A stretch of 64,000 nucleotides of DNA, from NCBI RefSeq assembly GCF_022952855.1, contig NZ_JALJDX010000204.1, positions 1 through 64,000 on the forward strand, given 5' to 3'. How positions within the stretch are numbered: the first letter of the stretch is position 1; every line of letters starts with the position of its first letter. The DNA is from Pseudomonas sp. RGM2987. Lineage in GTDB: Bacteria; Pseudomonadota; Gammaproteobacteria; Pseudomonadales; Pseudomonadaceae. The translations under genes were made by a program, and so were the position numbers. Below the pieces are notes generated by a model. It was not told the DNA's origin and searched no databases. It saw only the letters and a list, made by a program, of their open reading frames with translations. Below are positions 1 to 11,179 of the stretch, piece after piece.

Positions 1-70
1 CGCGAATGCGGTGTGACAGTCCATACAGATGTAACTGAAGGACCGCATTCGCGAGCAAGCCCGCTCCCAC
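1..70. repeat. REP pair (family A), truncated by window edge
   Basis: Positions 42-70 carry the motif ending GCGAGCAAGCCCGCTCCCAC, and positions 1-12 are the inner end of the inverted copy, whose outer part lies before the window. Together they form the REP doublet typical of the P. fluorescens group. It lies downstream of the leftward response regulator gene. Confidence 0.8.
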
Positions 71-89
71 AAGGGAACTGCGGTGGGAC

Positions 90-719
90 CTAGAGGAGTT
101 TATGCTCCATCGCATATTTCACCAGCTCCGCCAGCGAAGTGATGTTGAGTTTCTGCATCAGCCGCGCCTTGTGGGTACTGATGGTCTTGCTGCTCAGGGC
201 CAGTTGCTGGGCGATGTCGTTGACGTTTGCGCCATGGGCCAGACGCTCGAAGACCGAAAATTCGCGCTCCGACAGCAGCGAGTGCAGCGGGCGCGAGTCG
301 GTCAGGCCGACCTCGAAGACCATGCGGTCGGCCAGGTCGGGGTCAATGTAGCGTCCACCGGCGGCAACCTTGCGAATCGCCATGAGCAGCAAGGCCGGAT
401 CGCTGTCCTTCGTCGCGTAACCGGCCGCGCCGACTTTCAACGCACGGGCAGCCATTTGCGCCTCGTCATGCATCGACAACACCAGGATGGCCGGCGGATT
501 GTTCAGCGCACGGATCCGTGGGATGGCCTCCAGGCCGTTGACACCGGGCATGGAGATGTCCAGCAGCACCACTTCACAGGGCACATGCCGCAGGGTTTCG
601 AGCAGTTGCTCGCCATTGCTCGCCTCCCCCGCTACCACCAGATCTTTGGCCAGGCCGATCAACTGCTTGATGCCTTCGCGCACGATGGTGTGGTCTTCGG
701 CTACCAGTACACGGATCAC
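90..719 (-). CDS. agtR: NarL/FixJ-family response regulator, AgtR-like
   Basis: DNA-binding response regulator of 209 residues. The receiver domain (about 1-120) has the acidic pair near residues 8-9, the phospho-acceptor D54 in LLDISMPG and a Lys near 104; a C-terminal LuxR-type HTH (about 145-209) contains LSSKTISTHKARLMQKL. I place the start at the GTG at 719 because a GGAG site lies six bases upstream and the protein then begins directly with the receiver strand MIRVLVAEDH. The reading frame stays open to 791, but that extension translates a REP element and is not coding. The sensor kinase gene lies upstream on the same strand, about 120 bp away across the REP pair. By synteny with PA0601 it should be AgtR, which activates uptake genes for 5-aminovalerate and GABA; those genes would lie outside the window. 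Family is certain, the name is inferred. Confidence 0.88.
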   Translation of the reverse strand: MIRVLVAEDHTIVREGIKQLIGLAKDLVVAGEASNGEQLLETLRHVPCEVVLLDISMPGVNGLEAIPRIRALNNPPAILVLSMHDEAQMAARALKVGAAGYATKDSDPALLLMAIRKVAAGGRYIDPDLADRMVFEVGLTDSRPLHSLLSEREFSVFERLAHGANVNDIAQQLALSSKTISTHKARLMQKLNITSLAELVKYAMEHKLL

Positions 720-743
720 GTTCTTCTCCAGATTCAGAATCCA

Positions 744-818
744 ATCGCGAGCAGGCTCGCTCCCACAGGGTTTATGCATTGCCTTGATCAATGTGGGAGC
801 GGGCTTGCTCGCGAAAGC
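744..818. repeat. REP pair (family A) between agtR and agtS
   Basis: Two inverted copies: GCGAGCAGGCTCGCTCCCAC at the left and GTGGGAGCGGGCTTGCTCGC at the right, separated by about 30 bp. It sits inside the presumed regulator/kinase transcription unit and artificially extends the regulator reading frame. Confidence 0.85.
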
Positions 819-840
819 GTCGGTTCAGGCAACCACGTCC

Positions 841-3237
841 TCAAGCCTCCTCCAACGGCACCCGCACCGCCAGCGTCGTCCCCTCCCCCGGCTCACTCTC
901 GAGGGACAACTGCCCACCCATGATCAATACCCGCTCACGCATCCCGACCAGGCCAAAGGACGTCGGCCGACCGGTGCCGGCAATAAATCCTACACCGTCA
1001 TCGCTGACCGTCAGACACAATTCATCGCCTTCCTGGACCAGGGTCAATTCCACGGTATGGGCCTGGGCATGGCGCATCACATTGGTCAGCGCCTCCTGGA
1101 GAATCCGGAACAGGCCAATGGCCTTGGCGTCGCTCAATGGCGGGAGGTTGTCCGGCACCTGTACCAGGCATGGAATCTGGGTGCGCGCCTCGAAGCGCCG
1201 GGCCTGCCATTCGATGGCCGAGGCGATGCCCGCGTCGAGGATCGGTGGACGCAATGCCGTCGCCACGTCCCGCACCAGTTGGAAGAGCTGGGCGATCAGG
1301 CGCTTCATGCTGTTGAGTCGCTCGTGCAGGCCCGGGTCCAATTGTGCGTAGGCCAGTTCACACATGGAAGTTTCCAGCTTCAACACCGTCAGCATCTGCC
1401 CCAGCTCGTCATGGACTTCCCGGGCAATCCGCGCTTTTTCTTCTTCCCGCACACTTTCCAGGTGCGCCGACAACTCACGCAATTGCTCCCGGGAGCTGGC
1501 CAGTTCCAGTTCGATGCGCTTGCTTTCGGTGATGTCCCAGACGATGCCGTCCCAGACGTAGGCGCCGTCCTCGAGACGCCGGGAGATCGCCTTGATCTCG
1601 GCCCAGCGCTCCTGGCCTTCGCGGGTCAGGATGCGGCCCTGCCAGGACCAGTCGCTGTCGCTGTCCAGCGCCTGGTCCTGGGTGCGGTGGTAGCTGGCCT
1701 TGTCTTCAGGATGCACCAGGCTGCGCAGCCCGGTGTCGCTGCGGGCCAAGGTCGCCGGGGAATAGCCCACCAGGCTTTCACTGCCCTCGCTGATGTAGGC
1801 GAAGTCGATCTGGCCGGTCACCGGCGCCCGCTCCAGGCGAAAGACCAGGCCCGGCACGTTGGCGGCGATGCCCTGCAAACGCGCCTCGCTTTCGCGCAAC
1901 GCGGCCAGCGCCCTGCGACGCTCGGTGACGTCGTTGAGGTAGACCACCAGGTATTCGGCGTCGCGAAAGCGCAGGAAGCTCAAGGAAACGTCGGCCGGCA
2001 GGATACTGCCATCGGCCCGCACGCATTCGGTTTCGAAACTTTGCGGGCCGTCCTCACTGGCTCGGGCGCGCTTCCACAGGTTCAGCCAGCGATCCATGTG
2101 CAGGCCCGGTTCGAAGTCGATCAACGGTCGGTCGATGATCGCGCCCGAGCCGTAGCCGAGCATGCTTTCGGCGGCACGATTGGCATAGCGCACATGGCTG
2201 TCCCAGTTGACCCAGAGGATGCCGACCGTACTTTGATCGATGGAAAACTGCGTCAGGCGCAAGGCCTCTTCGCTGGCGGCGCGCTGGGCGATGTCTTCCC
2301 GTGCGGCCCGAAGACGTCGCTCCAGCCCGCGTTGCTGGCGACGCTGCCAGAACACGATGGCCACGCTGCTGAGCAGCAGCGCCAGCATCAACAGCGTCAG
2401 GTTTTGCCAGAACCCCGGGCTTTCGGTCAGACGCGGGTATTTGGGCTTGATCCAACGGTTGTGCAGTTGCTCCAGCGACTTGGCCGGGATCGCCCGCAAA
2501 CCGCTATCGATAATCTGCGCCAGCTCCGGCCAGTCGCGGCGGGTGGCGACCCGCAACAACTGCGGCAAGCCGATGTCGCCCACCACTACCAGCTCGGCGA
2601 ATTCGGGCTCGACCATCAAGCGCCCCAATTGCGCCTCGTCGACCACGGCGTATCGGGCCTGCTGGCTGAGCAGCAGTTGCAAGGCCTGGCGCTCCAGGGG
2701 CACGCCCTGCAGATTCAGCATCGGGTAGTTGCCACGCAGGTAATCGGCCGTGGCGCTGGGCATGCGCACCGCGACGCGGGCCTGGGGGTCGAGTTTCTCC
2801 AGTTCCACGCCCTCGGCGCTTTTCTGCGCGCCGACGATCAATTGCGGCACCCGCATGTACGGGTCGGAAAACTGCCAGAGCTTGAGCCCACCCGGGGACT
2901 GGGTAAGGCCCGGTGCAATATCAACTTCGCCATCGCGTACCGCCGCTTCCAGCTGCGCCACGTCCTGGAAATTGCGCCAGGTCAGTTCGACGTTCAGCGC
3001 CTTGCCCAACCACTGCATCAGCTCGACGTTGGTCCCGGACAACCGCTGCAAGCGCCGGTCGTATTGTGCATAGGGTGCCTGCAATACCAGGCCGACCCGC
3101 AATTGCGGGTGTTGCGCCAGCCACTGGCGCTGCTGTGCATTGAGCTGTGCGCCGTGGGTGGACGGCGCGGGCGCGGCCCACGACATCAAGGGAAGCCATA
3201 AACAGCCGATAACCCACAGGCAGCAAAAACGCATCAT
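841..3237 (-). CDS. agtS: Sensor histidine kinase with periplasmic binding domain, AgtS-like
   Basis: About 798 residues. A hydrophobic signal peptide (MMRFCCLWVIGCLWLPLMSW) is followed by a type-3 periplasmic solute-binding domain (about 30-250), one membrane helix (about 265-285, LLMLALLLSSVAIVFW), two PAS/PAC modules (about 320-560), a HisKA_3 dimerisation domain with the phospho-acceptor His in AREVHDELGQ (about residue 605) and a C-terminal HATPase with DDGVGF and GEGTT. This layout fits a NarX-class kinase that reads a small amino-acid-like ligand in the periplasm and phosphorylates the adjacent regulator. By synteny with PA0600 it is AgtS, reported to respond to 5-aminovalerate and GABA. 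The start is uncertain: an in-frame TTG at 3258 precedes two tandem ATGs (3237, 3234); I prefer the ATG because it begins at the signal peptide. Confidence 0.87.
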   Translation of the reverse strand: MMRFCCLWVIGCLWLPLMSWAAPAPSTHGAQLNAQQRQWLAQHPQLRVGLVLQAPYAQYDRRLQRLSGTNVELMQWLGKALNVELTWRNFQDVAQLEAAVRDGEVDIAPGLTQSPGGLKLWQFSDPYMRVPQLIVGAQKSAEGVELEKLDPQARVAVRMPSATADYLRGNYPMLNLQGVPLERQALQLLLSQQARYAVVDEAQLGRLMVEPEFAELVVVGDIGLPQLLRVATRRDWPELAQIIDSGLRAIPAKSLEQLHNRWIKPKYPRLTESPGFWQNLTLLMLALLLSSVAIVFWQRRQQRGLERRLRAAREDIAQRAASEEALRLTQFSIDQSTVGILWVNWDSHVRYANRAAESMLGYGSGAIIDRPLIDFEPGLHMDRWLNLWKRARASEDGPQSFETECVRADGSILPADVSLSFLRFRDAEYLVVYLNDVTERRRALAALRESEARLQGIAANVPGLVFRLERAPVTGQIDFAYISEGSESLVGYSPATLARSDTGLRSLVHPEDKASYHRTQDQALDSDSDWSWQGRILTREGQERWAEIKAISRRLEDGAYVWDGIVWDITESKRIELELASSREQLRELSAHLESVREEEKARIAREVHDELGQMLTVLKLETSMCELAYAQLDPGLHERLNSMKRLIAQLFQLVRDVATALRPPILDAGIASAIEWQARRFEARTQIPCLVQVPDNLPPLSDAKAIGLFRILQEALTNVMRHAQAHTVELTLVQEGDELCLTVSDDGVGFIAGTGRPTSFGLVGMRERVLIMGGQLSLESEPGEGTTLAVRVPLEEA

Positions 3238-3312
3238 CGAAGTCTCATGCACTGACAAACACTGACCAACCCATTAGGCTGCCGGAAATACTTTCTGGTC
3301 ATGGAATATCCG

Positions 3313-4308
3313 ATGCCCTCTGTTTACCGCCTGGCATTGCCAGCATTGTGCCTGTCGCTGATCCTGCCAAGTGCGTTTTCTGTACAGGCTGACGAACCAG
3401 CACCCGCCGCCGCGGAGCAACCTGCCGGGGAAAAGCCCACCGAGCGCCAGCCTTTGCTCGAGCGTAGCCAGGAAGAGGCGAACGCACTGGAACGAAAAGT
3501 CCCACTCCAGGAGCAGCAACAACTGCAGACCGGCAGCGACACGTTCCTGGCGCTCTGGAAGCCGGCCAATACCAGCGAACCCAAGGGCGCCGTCATCATA
3601 ATCCCCGGCGCCGGCGAAACGGCTGACTGGCCGCAAGTGGTCGGCCCGTTGCGTAAAAAGTTGCCTGACGTCGAATGGAGCAGCCTGAGTATCACCCTGC
3701 CGGACCTGCAAAGCGATGTCATCGCACCGCGCGTGGTGGAAGTTCCACCGGAGGTCAAGCCGGCTGACGCGGCCGCCGCGGCGCCGGATGCAACCACCGC
3801 GGCACCGATCGAACAGATTGCCGGGGGCGAGGCCGACGCGGTAGATCCGGCGATTGCGCAAACCGATGAAGAACACGCCAGGGCCGATGCCGAACGCATC
3901 TTCGCCCGTATCGATGCGGCCCTGGCCTACGCCGAGCAGCAAAGTGCCCGCAGCATCGTACTGCTGGGCCATGGCACCGGCGCCTATTGGGCGGCGCGTT
4001 ACTTGAATGAAAAGCAGCCCGCGCAAATCGCACGCTTGGTGATGATCGCCGCCCAGACCCCGGCGACCGCCAAACCTGGCCTGGCGGAACTGACGCCCAC
4101 CCTGAAAATACCGACGGCCGATATTTTCTACACGGACAAGCCACTGGATCGCAACGCGGCGCTGGAGCGCTTGCAAGCAAGCAAACGCCTGAAAGGCTCG
4201 ACGTTCAGCCAGGTGTCCCTCAAGTCGGTGCCTGATTCAGCAGCCCAGCAGGAACAGGTGTTCCGGCGGGTTCGGGGTTGGTTGAATCCACAGAATCCAG
4301 GGAATTGA
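3313..4308 (+). CDS. DUF3530 exported alpha/beta-hydrolase-like protein
   Basis: About 331 residues. An N-terminal signal peptide (LALPALCLSLILPSAFSVQA) precedes a Pro/Ala/Glu-rich stretch, then an alpha/beta-hydrolase-like domain with an oxyanion-type turn (VIIIPGAGETAD) and a nucleophile-elbow position reading LLGHGTGAYWAARYL. An Ala/Pro/Thr-rich insert of about 45 residues (VEVPPEVKPADAAAAAPDAT and on) splits the fold. The elbow has Thr where classical hydrolases have Ser, so activity is uncertain. An earlier ATG at 3301 is possible; 3313 has GGA seven bases upstream and leads straight into the signal peptide. It is divergent from the sensor kinase and convergent with djlA. It matches the PA0599 position. 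Function unknown. Confidence 0.8.
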   Translation: MPSVYRLALPALCLSLILPSAFSVQADEPAPAAAEQPAGEKPTERQPLLERSQEEANALERKVPLQEQQQLQTGSDTFLALWKPANTSEPKGAVIIIPGAGETADWPQVVGPLRKKLPDVEWSSLSITLPDLQSDVIAPRVVEVPPEVKPADAAAAAPDATTAAPIEQIAGGEADAVDPAIAQTDEEHARADAERIFARIDAALAYAEQQSARSIVLLGHGTGAYWAARYLNEKQPAQIARLVMIAAQTPATAKPGLAELTPTLKIPTADIFYTDKPLDRNAALERLQASKRLKGSTFSQVSLKSVPDSAAQQEQVFRRVRGWLNPQNPGN

Positions 4309-4343
4309 GGTTTGCACCGGCTCTTATGCCGGTGCGCACTCCC

Positions 4344-4473
4344 GTGGCGAGGGAGCTTGCTCCCGCTGGACTGCAAAGCAGTCCTGACTCCATCCGACAC
4401 GGTCCGCCCGACACACCGCGTCAGACCGACTGCGACTGCTGTGCAGTCGAGCGGGAGCAAGCTCCCTCGCCAC
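4344..4473. repeat. REP-like pair (family B)
   Basis: Inverted copies of GTGGCGAGGGAGCTTGCTCC at both ends, with inner complementarity (GGACTGCAAAGCAGTCC) in between. It lies between the convergent DUF3530 and djlA genes and may act as a bidirectional stop. Confidence 0.8.
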
Positions 4474-4487
4474 GGATGAATGGCTGA

Positions 4488-5255
4488 CTAGCGAAAATCC
4501 CGCCGCTCGCGAATCAGCCGATAGGCGTTATGCAGTTCCCGGGTCTTGTCGGTGGCTTCGCGCACCTGCAACGGCGTTGCGCCGCTGCCGGCGATCTTGT
4601 CCGGATGATGACGACTGATCAGACGACGATAAGCCCGCTTGATCTGCGACGGTTCGCTGGTGGCCGAAACCCCCAACAGGCGCAGCGCCTCCTGATAAGT
4701 CACGCCGCTGTTGGGCAGCGACAACTTGTGCGGCTCATAATCAGTCGCCAACGCCTGGACCTGTTGCTGCGTCCACCCCAGCCACTTACCCCAGCGGGCA
4801 ATCAATTCGCGCTCGCTTGTACCGGCACGCCCATCCGCGTAAACCATCCGCCAACAGGCTCTTAATACACCTTCGGCCGCATGGGGCTGCGTGGCAAGCC
4901 GCCGCAAATAACCGCGCAGGCGATCGCTCCCGGATTTACCCCGGTTGAACGCAGCGATGGCCCGGCGCTGCGCCGGTTCGCTCAGGTCCAACGCACGCAT
5001 TTCCTGGCGCGCCTGTTGGATATGACCGTCAACCACACGGCCATCGCTTTTCGCCAAGCGCCCCAGCAACACGAACAACAATTCGTCGTTGCGCAACGCC
5101 GGGCGTCCACCCAGGCGTTCACGTACCTGCGCCCAATTTTGCAGGTTCAGGCGCCGATCCAGCGCTTGCCCCAACAAAGCACCAAGCATGGCCCCCGGGA
5201 TGCTGGCGATGGCAAAGCCCGCCCCGGCTCCAATCAGAGTCCCTGGCCACCACAT
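4488..5255 (-). CDS. djlA: DjlA-type membrane-anchored J-domain co-chaperone
   Basis: 255 residues. A Gly/Ala-rich N-terminal membrane segment (GAGAGFAIASIPGAMLGALL, about 8-28) is followed by a TerB-like helical domain (about 55-165) and a C-terminal J domain (about 185-250) with the diagnostic HPD in SRHHPDKIAGSG. DjlA proteins stimulate DnaK ATPase from the inner membrane and are linked to envelope stress. The stop of murU lies one base upstream of this start in the leftward cluster amgK-murU-djlA, so the three are probably co-transcribed. Confidence 0.85.
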   Translation of the reverse strand: MWWPGTLIGAGAGFAIASIPGAMLGALLGQALDRRLNLQNWAQVRERLGGRPALRNDELLFVLLGRLAKSDGRVVDGHIQQARQEMRALDLSEPAQRRAIAAFNRGKSGSDRLRGYLRRLATQPHAAEGVLRACWRMVYADGRAGTSERELIARWGKWLGWTQQQVQALATDYEPHKLSLPNSGVTYQEALRLLGVSATSEPSQIKRAYRRLISRHHPDKIAGSGATPLQVREATDKTRELHNAYRLIRERRDFR

Positions 5256-5256
5256 A

Positions 5257-6950
<1,694 letters not shown>

Positions 6951-7080
6951 TACAAGGGTCTCCGACGGCCCTAGCCGTCAAGCGGGTCATGCTTTATTAT
7001 CCAGCATCTTTTTCAGACCATCGAGAGGCGTGCGGCCCACACCGCGGGCAGATGGCACGCAGGAAGCCCGGACTAATAAG

Positions 7081-9882
7081 ATGGCATTGAAATCCCCCGC
7101 GTTTCGTAAAAAATTTCCGTTGTTGGTCACCGGCAGTCTGCTGGCCCTGCAACCCCTGGCCTCTTCATTCGTCGTCGCGGCGCAGCAGTATGACTGCTCC
7201 GTCTCCGCTTCGGGTGCCTGGGACTGTTCGCCCAAGACGCCCGCCGCTGCCTTGCCGCCGCGTCCGGTGCACGATGGCAGTGCGGTTTCCGATAACGGCG
7301 AGGCTCCGGCCAATAGCGGTTCGAGCGAAGAAGCCGGCGAAAAGCCGATGCTCGTCACCGAAGCCAAAGGCCGCGGCCTGAAGTCGCGCAGTGCAGACTA
7401 CAGCCACCTGGATTGGGTTCCACGCGAGAACCTCACTCCGGCGCAATTGGCTGAAACCGGTCCGTACTGCTCGGGTGCCTACATCGAGCCGACGCGTCCC
7501 GGCATGAACGACAAGACTGCTAAAAGTGACGCCCCGACCTTCCTCGGCGCCAAGGCTTCCCGCTACGAGCAGGAGCAGCAGGTGGCGACCCTGGCGGGCG
7601 ACGTGGTCATGCGCCAGGGCAGCATGCAGGTGGAGGCCGACGAGGCCAGCCTGTACCAGGCCGAGAACCGTGGTGAGCTGAGCGGCAACGTGCGGGTTCG
7701 CGACAACGGTGCGCTGATCGTCGGCGACCACGCCGATGTGCAACTGGACACCGGTGAAGCCAAGGTCGACAACGCCGAATACGTGATGCACAAGTCGCGC
7801 ATCCGCGGTAACGCGCTGTATGCCAAGCGTGCCGAAAACGCGATCATCCGCCTCAAGGACGGCACGTACACCACGTGCGAACCAAACAGCAACGCGTGGA
7901 CGCTCAAGGGCAACAACATCACCCTGAACCCGGCCACCGGCTTCGGTACGGCGACCAACGTGACGTTGCGGGTCAAGGACATCCCCGTCCTGTACACGCC
8001 GTACATCTATTTCCCGATCGACGACCGTCGCCAGTCCGGCTTCCTGCCGCCGACCATTGGCAGCGGTAGCGACACCGGCTTTCTGCTGGTCACCCCGTAC
8101 TACTTCAACCTGGCGCCGAACTACGATGCCACGTTGTACCCGCGCTACATGAGCAAGCGCGGCATGTTGATGGAAGGCGAATTCCGCTACCTGACCAAGT
8201 CCAGCGAAGGTCAGTTCGGCGCTGCGTACCTCAACGATGAGGATGACGATCGCAGCAAGCAGACCGACTACAGCAAGACCCGCTACATGTACAACTGGCA
8301 ACACAAGGGTGGCCTGGATTCGCGCGTATCGACGGAAGTCGACTACACCAAGATCAGCGACCCCTACTACTTCCAGGATCTGCAGACCGACCAGATCGGC
8401 GTCGAGTCCAAGGACTTCGTGAACCAGCAGGGCGCGGTCAGCTATCGCGGCGACACCTTTACTGCACGTTTGAATGTGCAGGCCTATCAGATGGCAACCG
8501 TGTCCAACATAACCCCGTACGATCGCCTGCCGCAGATCACCTTCAATGGTGCCCTGCCGCAGCATCCGGGCGGGCTGGATTTTGCGTATAACACTGAGTT
8601 TGTGCGGTTTGATCGGGATTTGAGGACGGGGAACTACACAAACAAGGACGGCGACTCCAGCGAACTGTTCCTTGACGAAAACGTCAAGGGGCTGGCTCGC
8701 GCTACCGGCGACCGCATGAACCTGGCGCCGATTGTCAGCCTGCCAATGAACGCCAGCTATGGCTTCATCAAGCCATCGCTCAAGTACCAGTACACCCGGT
8801 ATGACCTGGATCTGGATAATCAAGGCAAGCAGCAAATTGACGGTCAAAACGCCGAAGGCGACCGCCTGAACGGCACCTACAGTCGCAACCAGAGCCGTGG
8901 CGTACCAATCGCCAGCATCGACAGTGGCCTGTACTTCGACCGCAACACCCAGTGGTTCGGCAAGAACTATCGCCAGACCCTGGAGCCGCGCCTCTACTAC
9001 CTCTACGTACCGGAGAAAGACCAGAGCGACATTCCGGTCTTCGATACCAGCGAAAGCACCTTCAACTATTCCTCGCTGTTCCGGGACAACCGCTTCACCG
9101 GCTCCGACCGCGTCGGCGACGAGAACAAGCTGTCCCTGGGCGTGACCAACCGCTGGATCGAAGAAAACGGCTTTGAACGCCAGCGCATCAGCGTCGGCCA
9201 GGCCCTGTACTTCAAGGACCGTGAAGTCCAGTTGCCGGGCATCGACGCAAGGACTCGCGAGGATGCGCATTCGAACGTCTCGCCTTACGCGCTGGAATAC
9301 GAATACCGCTGGAACCGTGACTGGCGCACCACCGCCGACTACAACTGGGACCCGGACAGCCACAGCCCTCGCTCGGGCAGTGCGATGTTCCACTACCAGC
9401 CTGAAGACAACCCGAACAAGGTCATCAACGCCGGCTACCGCTACCGCAATGACCTGGTTCGTTACAACCAGAGCACCGGTCAGTGGCAAGTGGGCGGTGG
9501 CGACTACGGCACTCCAGGCCAGCCTGGCTACGTGAAGGACTACTACAAGATCAAGCAGCACGACTTCTCGGTCATCTGGCCGATCGTGCCGCAGTGGAAC
9601 GCCATCAGCCGCTGGCAGTATGACTACAACCGCAATCGGACCCTGGAAGCCTTCGGCGGTTTCGAGTACGACAACTGCTGCTGGAAACTGCGCCTGATCA
9701 ACCGTTACTGGGTTGCCTATGACGAATTCAGTCAGGAAGCTCCGGAAAACGAAAAAGGCGACCACGGCGTCTTCCTCCAAATTGTTCTGAAGGGACTCGG
9801 CGGCCTCACTGGCGCCAAGGTAGAGAGCTTCCTCGACAAAGGCATCCAAGGTTATCGTGAACGTGAAGACCAAGCTTTCTGA
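7081..9882 (+). CDS. lptD: LPS-assembly outer-membrane protein LptD
   Basis: 933 residues. A signal peptide (about 1-34) ends at VVAA, followed by an OstA/LptA-like periplasmic domain (about 145-280) and a C-terminal beta-barrel. Cysteines likely to form the LptD disulfides are present: C39 and C49 near the N-terminus, C266 in YTTCEPN, and the adjacent pair C866-C867 in DNCCWKL. With LptE it inserts lipopolysaccharide into the outer leaflet. I chose the ATG at 7081, which starts the signal peptide; an upstream in-frame start at 7030 adds an unlikely extension. Codon use changes sharply around 8581-8645 (see findings). The last 26 bp overlap the start of surA. Confidence 0.95.
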   Translation: MALKSPAFRKKFPLLVTGSLLALQPLASSFVVAAQQYDCSVSASGAWDCSPKTPAAALPPRPVHDGSAVSDNGEAPANSGSSEEAGEKPMLVTEAKGRGLKSRSADYSHLDWVPRENLTPAQLAETGPYCSGAYIEPTRPGMNDKTAKSDAPTFLGAKASRYEQEQQVATLAGDVVMRQGSMQVEADEASLYQAENRGELSGNVRVRDNGALIVGDHADVQLDTGEAKVDNAEYVMHKSRIRGNALYAKRAENAIIRLKDGTYTTCEPNSNAWTLKGNNITLNPATGFGTATNVTLRVKDIPVLYTPYIYFPIDDRRQSGFLPPTIGSGSDTGFLLVTPYYFNLAPNYDATLYPRYMSKRGMLMEGEFRYLTKSSEGQFGAAYLNDEDDDRSKQTDYSKTRYMYNWQHKGGLDSRVSTEVDYTKISDPYYFQDLQTDQIGVESKDFVNQQGAVSYRGDTFTARLNVQAYQMATVSNITPYDRLPQITFNGALPQHPGGLDFAYNTEFVRFDRDLRTGNYTNKDGDSSELFLDENVKGLARATGDRMNLAPIVSLPMNASYGFIKPSLKYQYTRYDLDLDNQGKQQIDGQNAEGDRLNGTYSRNQSRGVPIASIDSGLYFDRNTQWFGKNYRQTLEPRLYYLYVPEKDQSDIPVFDTSESTFNYSSLFRDNRFTGSDRVGDENKLSLGVTNRWIEENGFERQRISVGQALYFKDREVQLPGIDARTREDAHSNVSPYALEYEYRWNRDWRTTADYNWDPDSHSPRSGSAMFHYQPEDNPNKVINAGYRYRNDLVRYNQSTGQWQVGGGDYGTPGQPGYVKDYYKIKQHDFSVIWPIVPQWNAISRWQYDYNRNRTLEAFGGFEYDNCCWKLRLINRYWVAYDEFSQEAPENEKGDHGVFLQIVLKGLGGLTGAKVESFLDKGIQGYREREDQAF

Positions 9883-11179
9883 TTGTCTGCGCCCGCTGAT
9901 GCTGGGCGCGCTGTTCCTGGGTACCGCGGCCAACGCCGCGGTGCAGTCCATCGATAAAGTGGTGGCCATCGTCGACAACGACGTGGTCATGCAGAGCCAG
10001 CTGGACCAGCGTGTCCATGAAGTGCAGCAAACCATCGCCAAGCGCGGTGGCGGCCTGCCTCCACCGGGCGTGCTGGACCAACAGGTGCTCGAACGCCTGA
10101 TTGTCGAAAACCTGCAGTTGCAGATCGGTGAACGCTCCGGCATTCGCATCACCGATGAGGAGCTGAACCAGGCCGTCGGCACTATTGCCCAGCGCAATAA
10201 CATGACCATCGACCAGTTCCGCGCCGCCCTGGCTCGCGACGGCCTGTCCTACGATGATGCCCGCGACCAGATCCGCCGCGAAATGGTCATCAGCCGTGTG
10301 CGTCAGCGCCGTGTGGCCGAACGCATCCAGGTGTCCGAGCAGGAAGTGAAGAATTTTCTTGCGTCCGACCTGGGCAAGATGCAGCTTTCCGAAGAACTGC
10401 ACCTGGCCAATATCCTGATCCCGACCCCGGAAAGCGCCAACTCCGAGGCGATCCAGAGCGCTTATCGCCAGGCAATGGACGTCTACCAACAGCTCAAGCA
10501 GGGTGCCGACTTCGGTCAACTGGCCGTCGCCCGCTCGGCCAGCGAAAACGCCCTGGAAGGCGGCGACATGGGTTGGCGCAAGCCCGCTCAGTTGCCACCT
10601 CCATTCGACCGCGAGCTGAGTGCCATGGCGGTAGGCGATATTACCCAGCCAGCGCGCACGCCTGGCGGCTTCATCATTCTCAAGGTGTTGGAGAAACGCG
10701 GTGGCGGCACCCAGGTGCGTGACGAGGTGCATGTCCGCCATATCCTGATCAAGCCAAGTGAAATCCGCAGCGAAGCCGAGACCAAGCGCCTGGCGGAAAA
10801 ACTCTACGACCGCATCGAAGCGGGCGAAGATTTCGCCGAGCTGGCAAAAAGCTTTTCCGAAGATCCGGGTTCGGCCCTTAACGGCGGCGACCTGAACTGG
10901 GTTGATCCGAACGCGCTGGTGCCCGAGTTCCGCCAGGTCATGGCCCAGACGCCACAAGGCCAGTTGTCCAAGCCGTTCAAGAGTCCTTATGGCTGGCACG
11001 TGCTGGAAGTCCTTGGCCGTCGCGCCACCGACAGCACGACCCAGGCGCGTGAGCAACAAGCGATGACTGTATTGCGTAACCGCAAATACGACGAAGAGCT
11101 GCAAACCTGGCTGCGTCAGATTCGCGACGAAGCCTACGTTGAAATCAAACTTCCTGGTGCAGACCAGGCCGCGCAGTGA
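9857..11179 (+). CDS. surA: Periplasmic chaperone / peptidyl-prolyl isomerase SurA
   Basis: 440 residues. Signal peptide (about 1-29, ending ANAA), SurA N-terminal chaperone domain, then two parvulin modules beginning at LHLANILIP (about 177) and VHVRHILIK (about 290). It escorts outer-membrane proteins, including LptD, to the BAM complex. The GTG start at 9857 lies within lptD, with AAGG a few bases upstream, so expression is coupled to lptD; a GTG at 9863 is an alternative. Its stop overlaps the GTG of pdxA. Confidence 0.94.
   Translation: MNVKTKLSDCLRPLMLGALFLGTAANAAVQSIDKVVAIVDNDVVMQSQLDQRVHEVQQTIAKRGGGLPPPGVLDQQVLERLIVENLQLQIGERSGIRITDEELNQAVGTIAQRNNMTIDQFRAALARDGLSYDDARDQIRREMVISRVRQRRVAERIQVSEQEVKNFLASDLGKMQLSEELHLANILIPTPESANSEAIQSAYRQAMDVYQQLKQGADFGQLAVARSASENALEGGDMGWRKPAQLPPPFDRELSAMAVGDITQPARTPGGFIILKVLEKRGGGTQVRDEVHVRHILIKPSEIRSEAETKRLAEKLYDRIEAGEDFAELAKSFSEDPGSALNGGDLNWVDPNALVPEFRQVMAQTPQGQLSKPFKSPYGWHVLEVLGRRATDSTTQAREQQAMTVLRNRKYDEELQTWLRQIRDEAYVEIKLPGADQAAQ

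Noticed and set aside
487..3201. 904-codon open frame on the + strand opposite the sensor kinase
   Set aside because: It is antisense to a gene with clear domains; composition is rich in Arg, Gln and His with no motif, an effect of G+C bias in the third position.
7030..7080. N-terminal extension of LptD
   Set aside because: It precedes a standard signal peptide and would place a charged segment before it.
7165..10209. 1014-codon open frame on the - strand across lptD and surA
   Set aside because: Shadow of two certain genes; repetitive Val/Ala/Gln composition and no ribosome site or domain.
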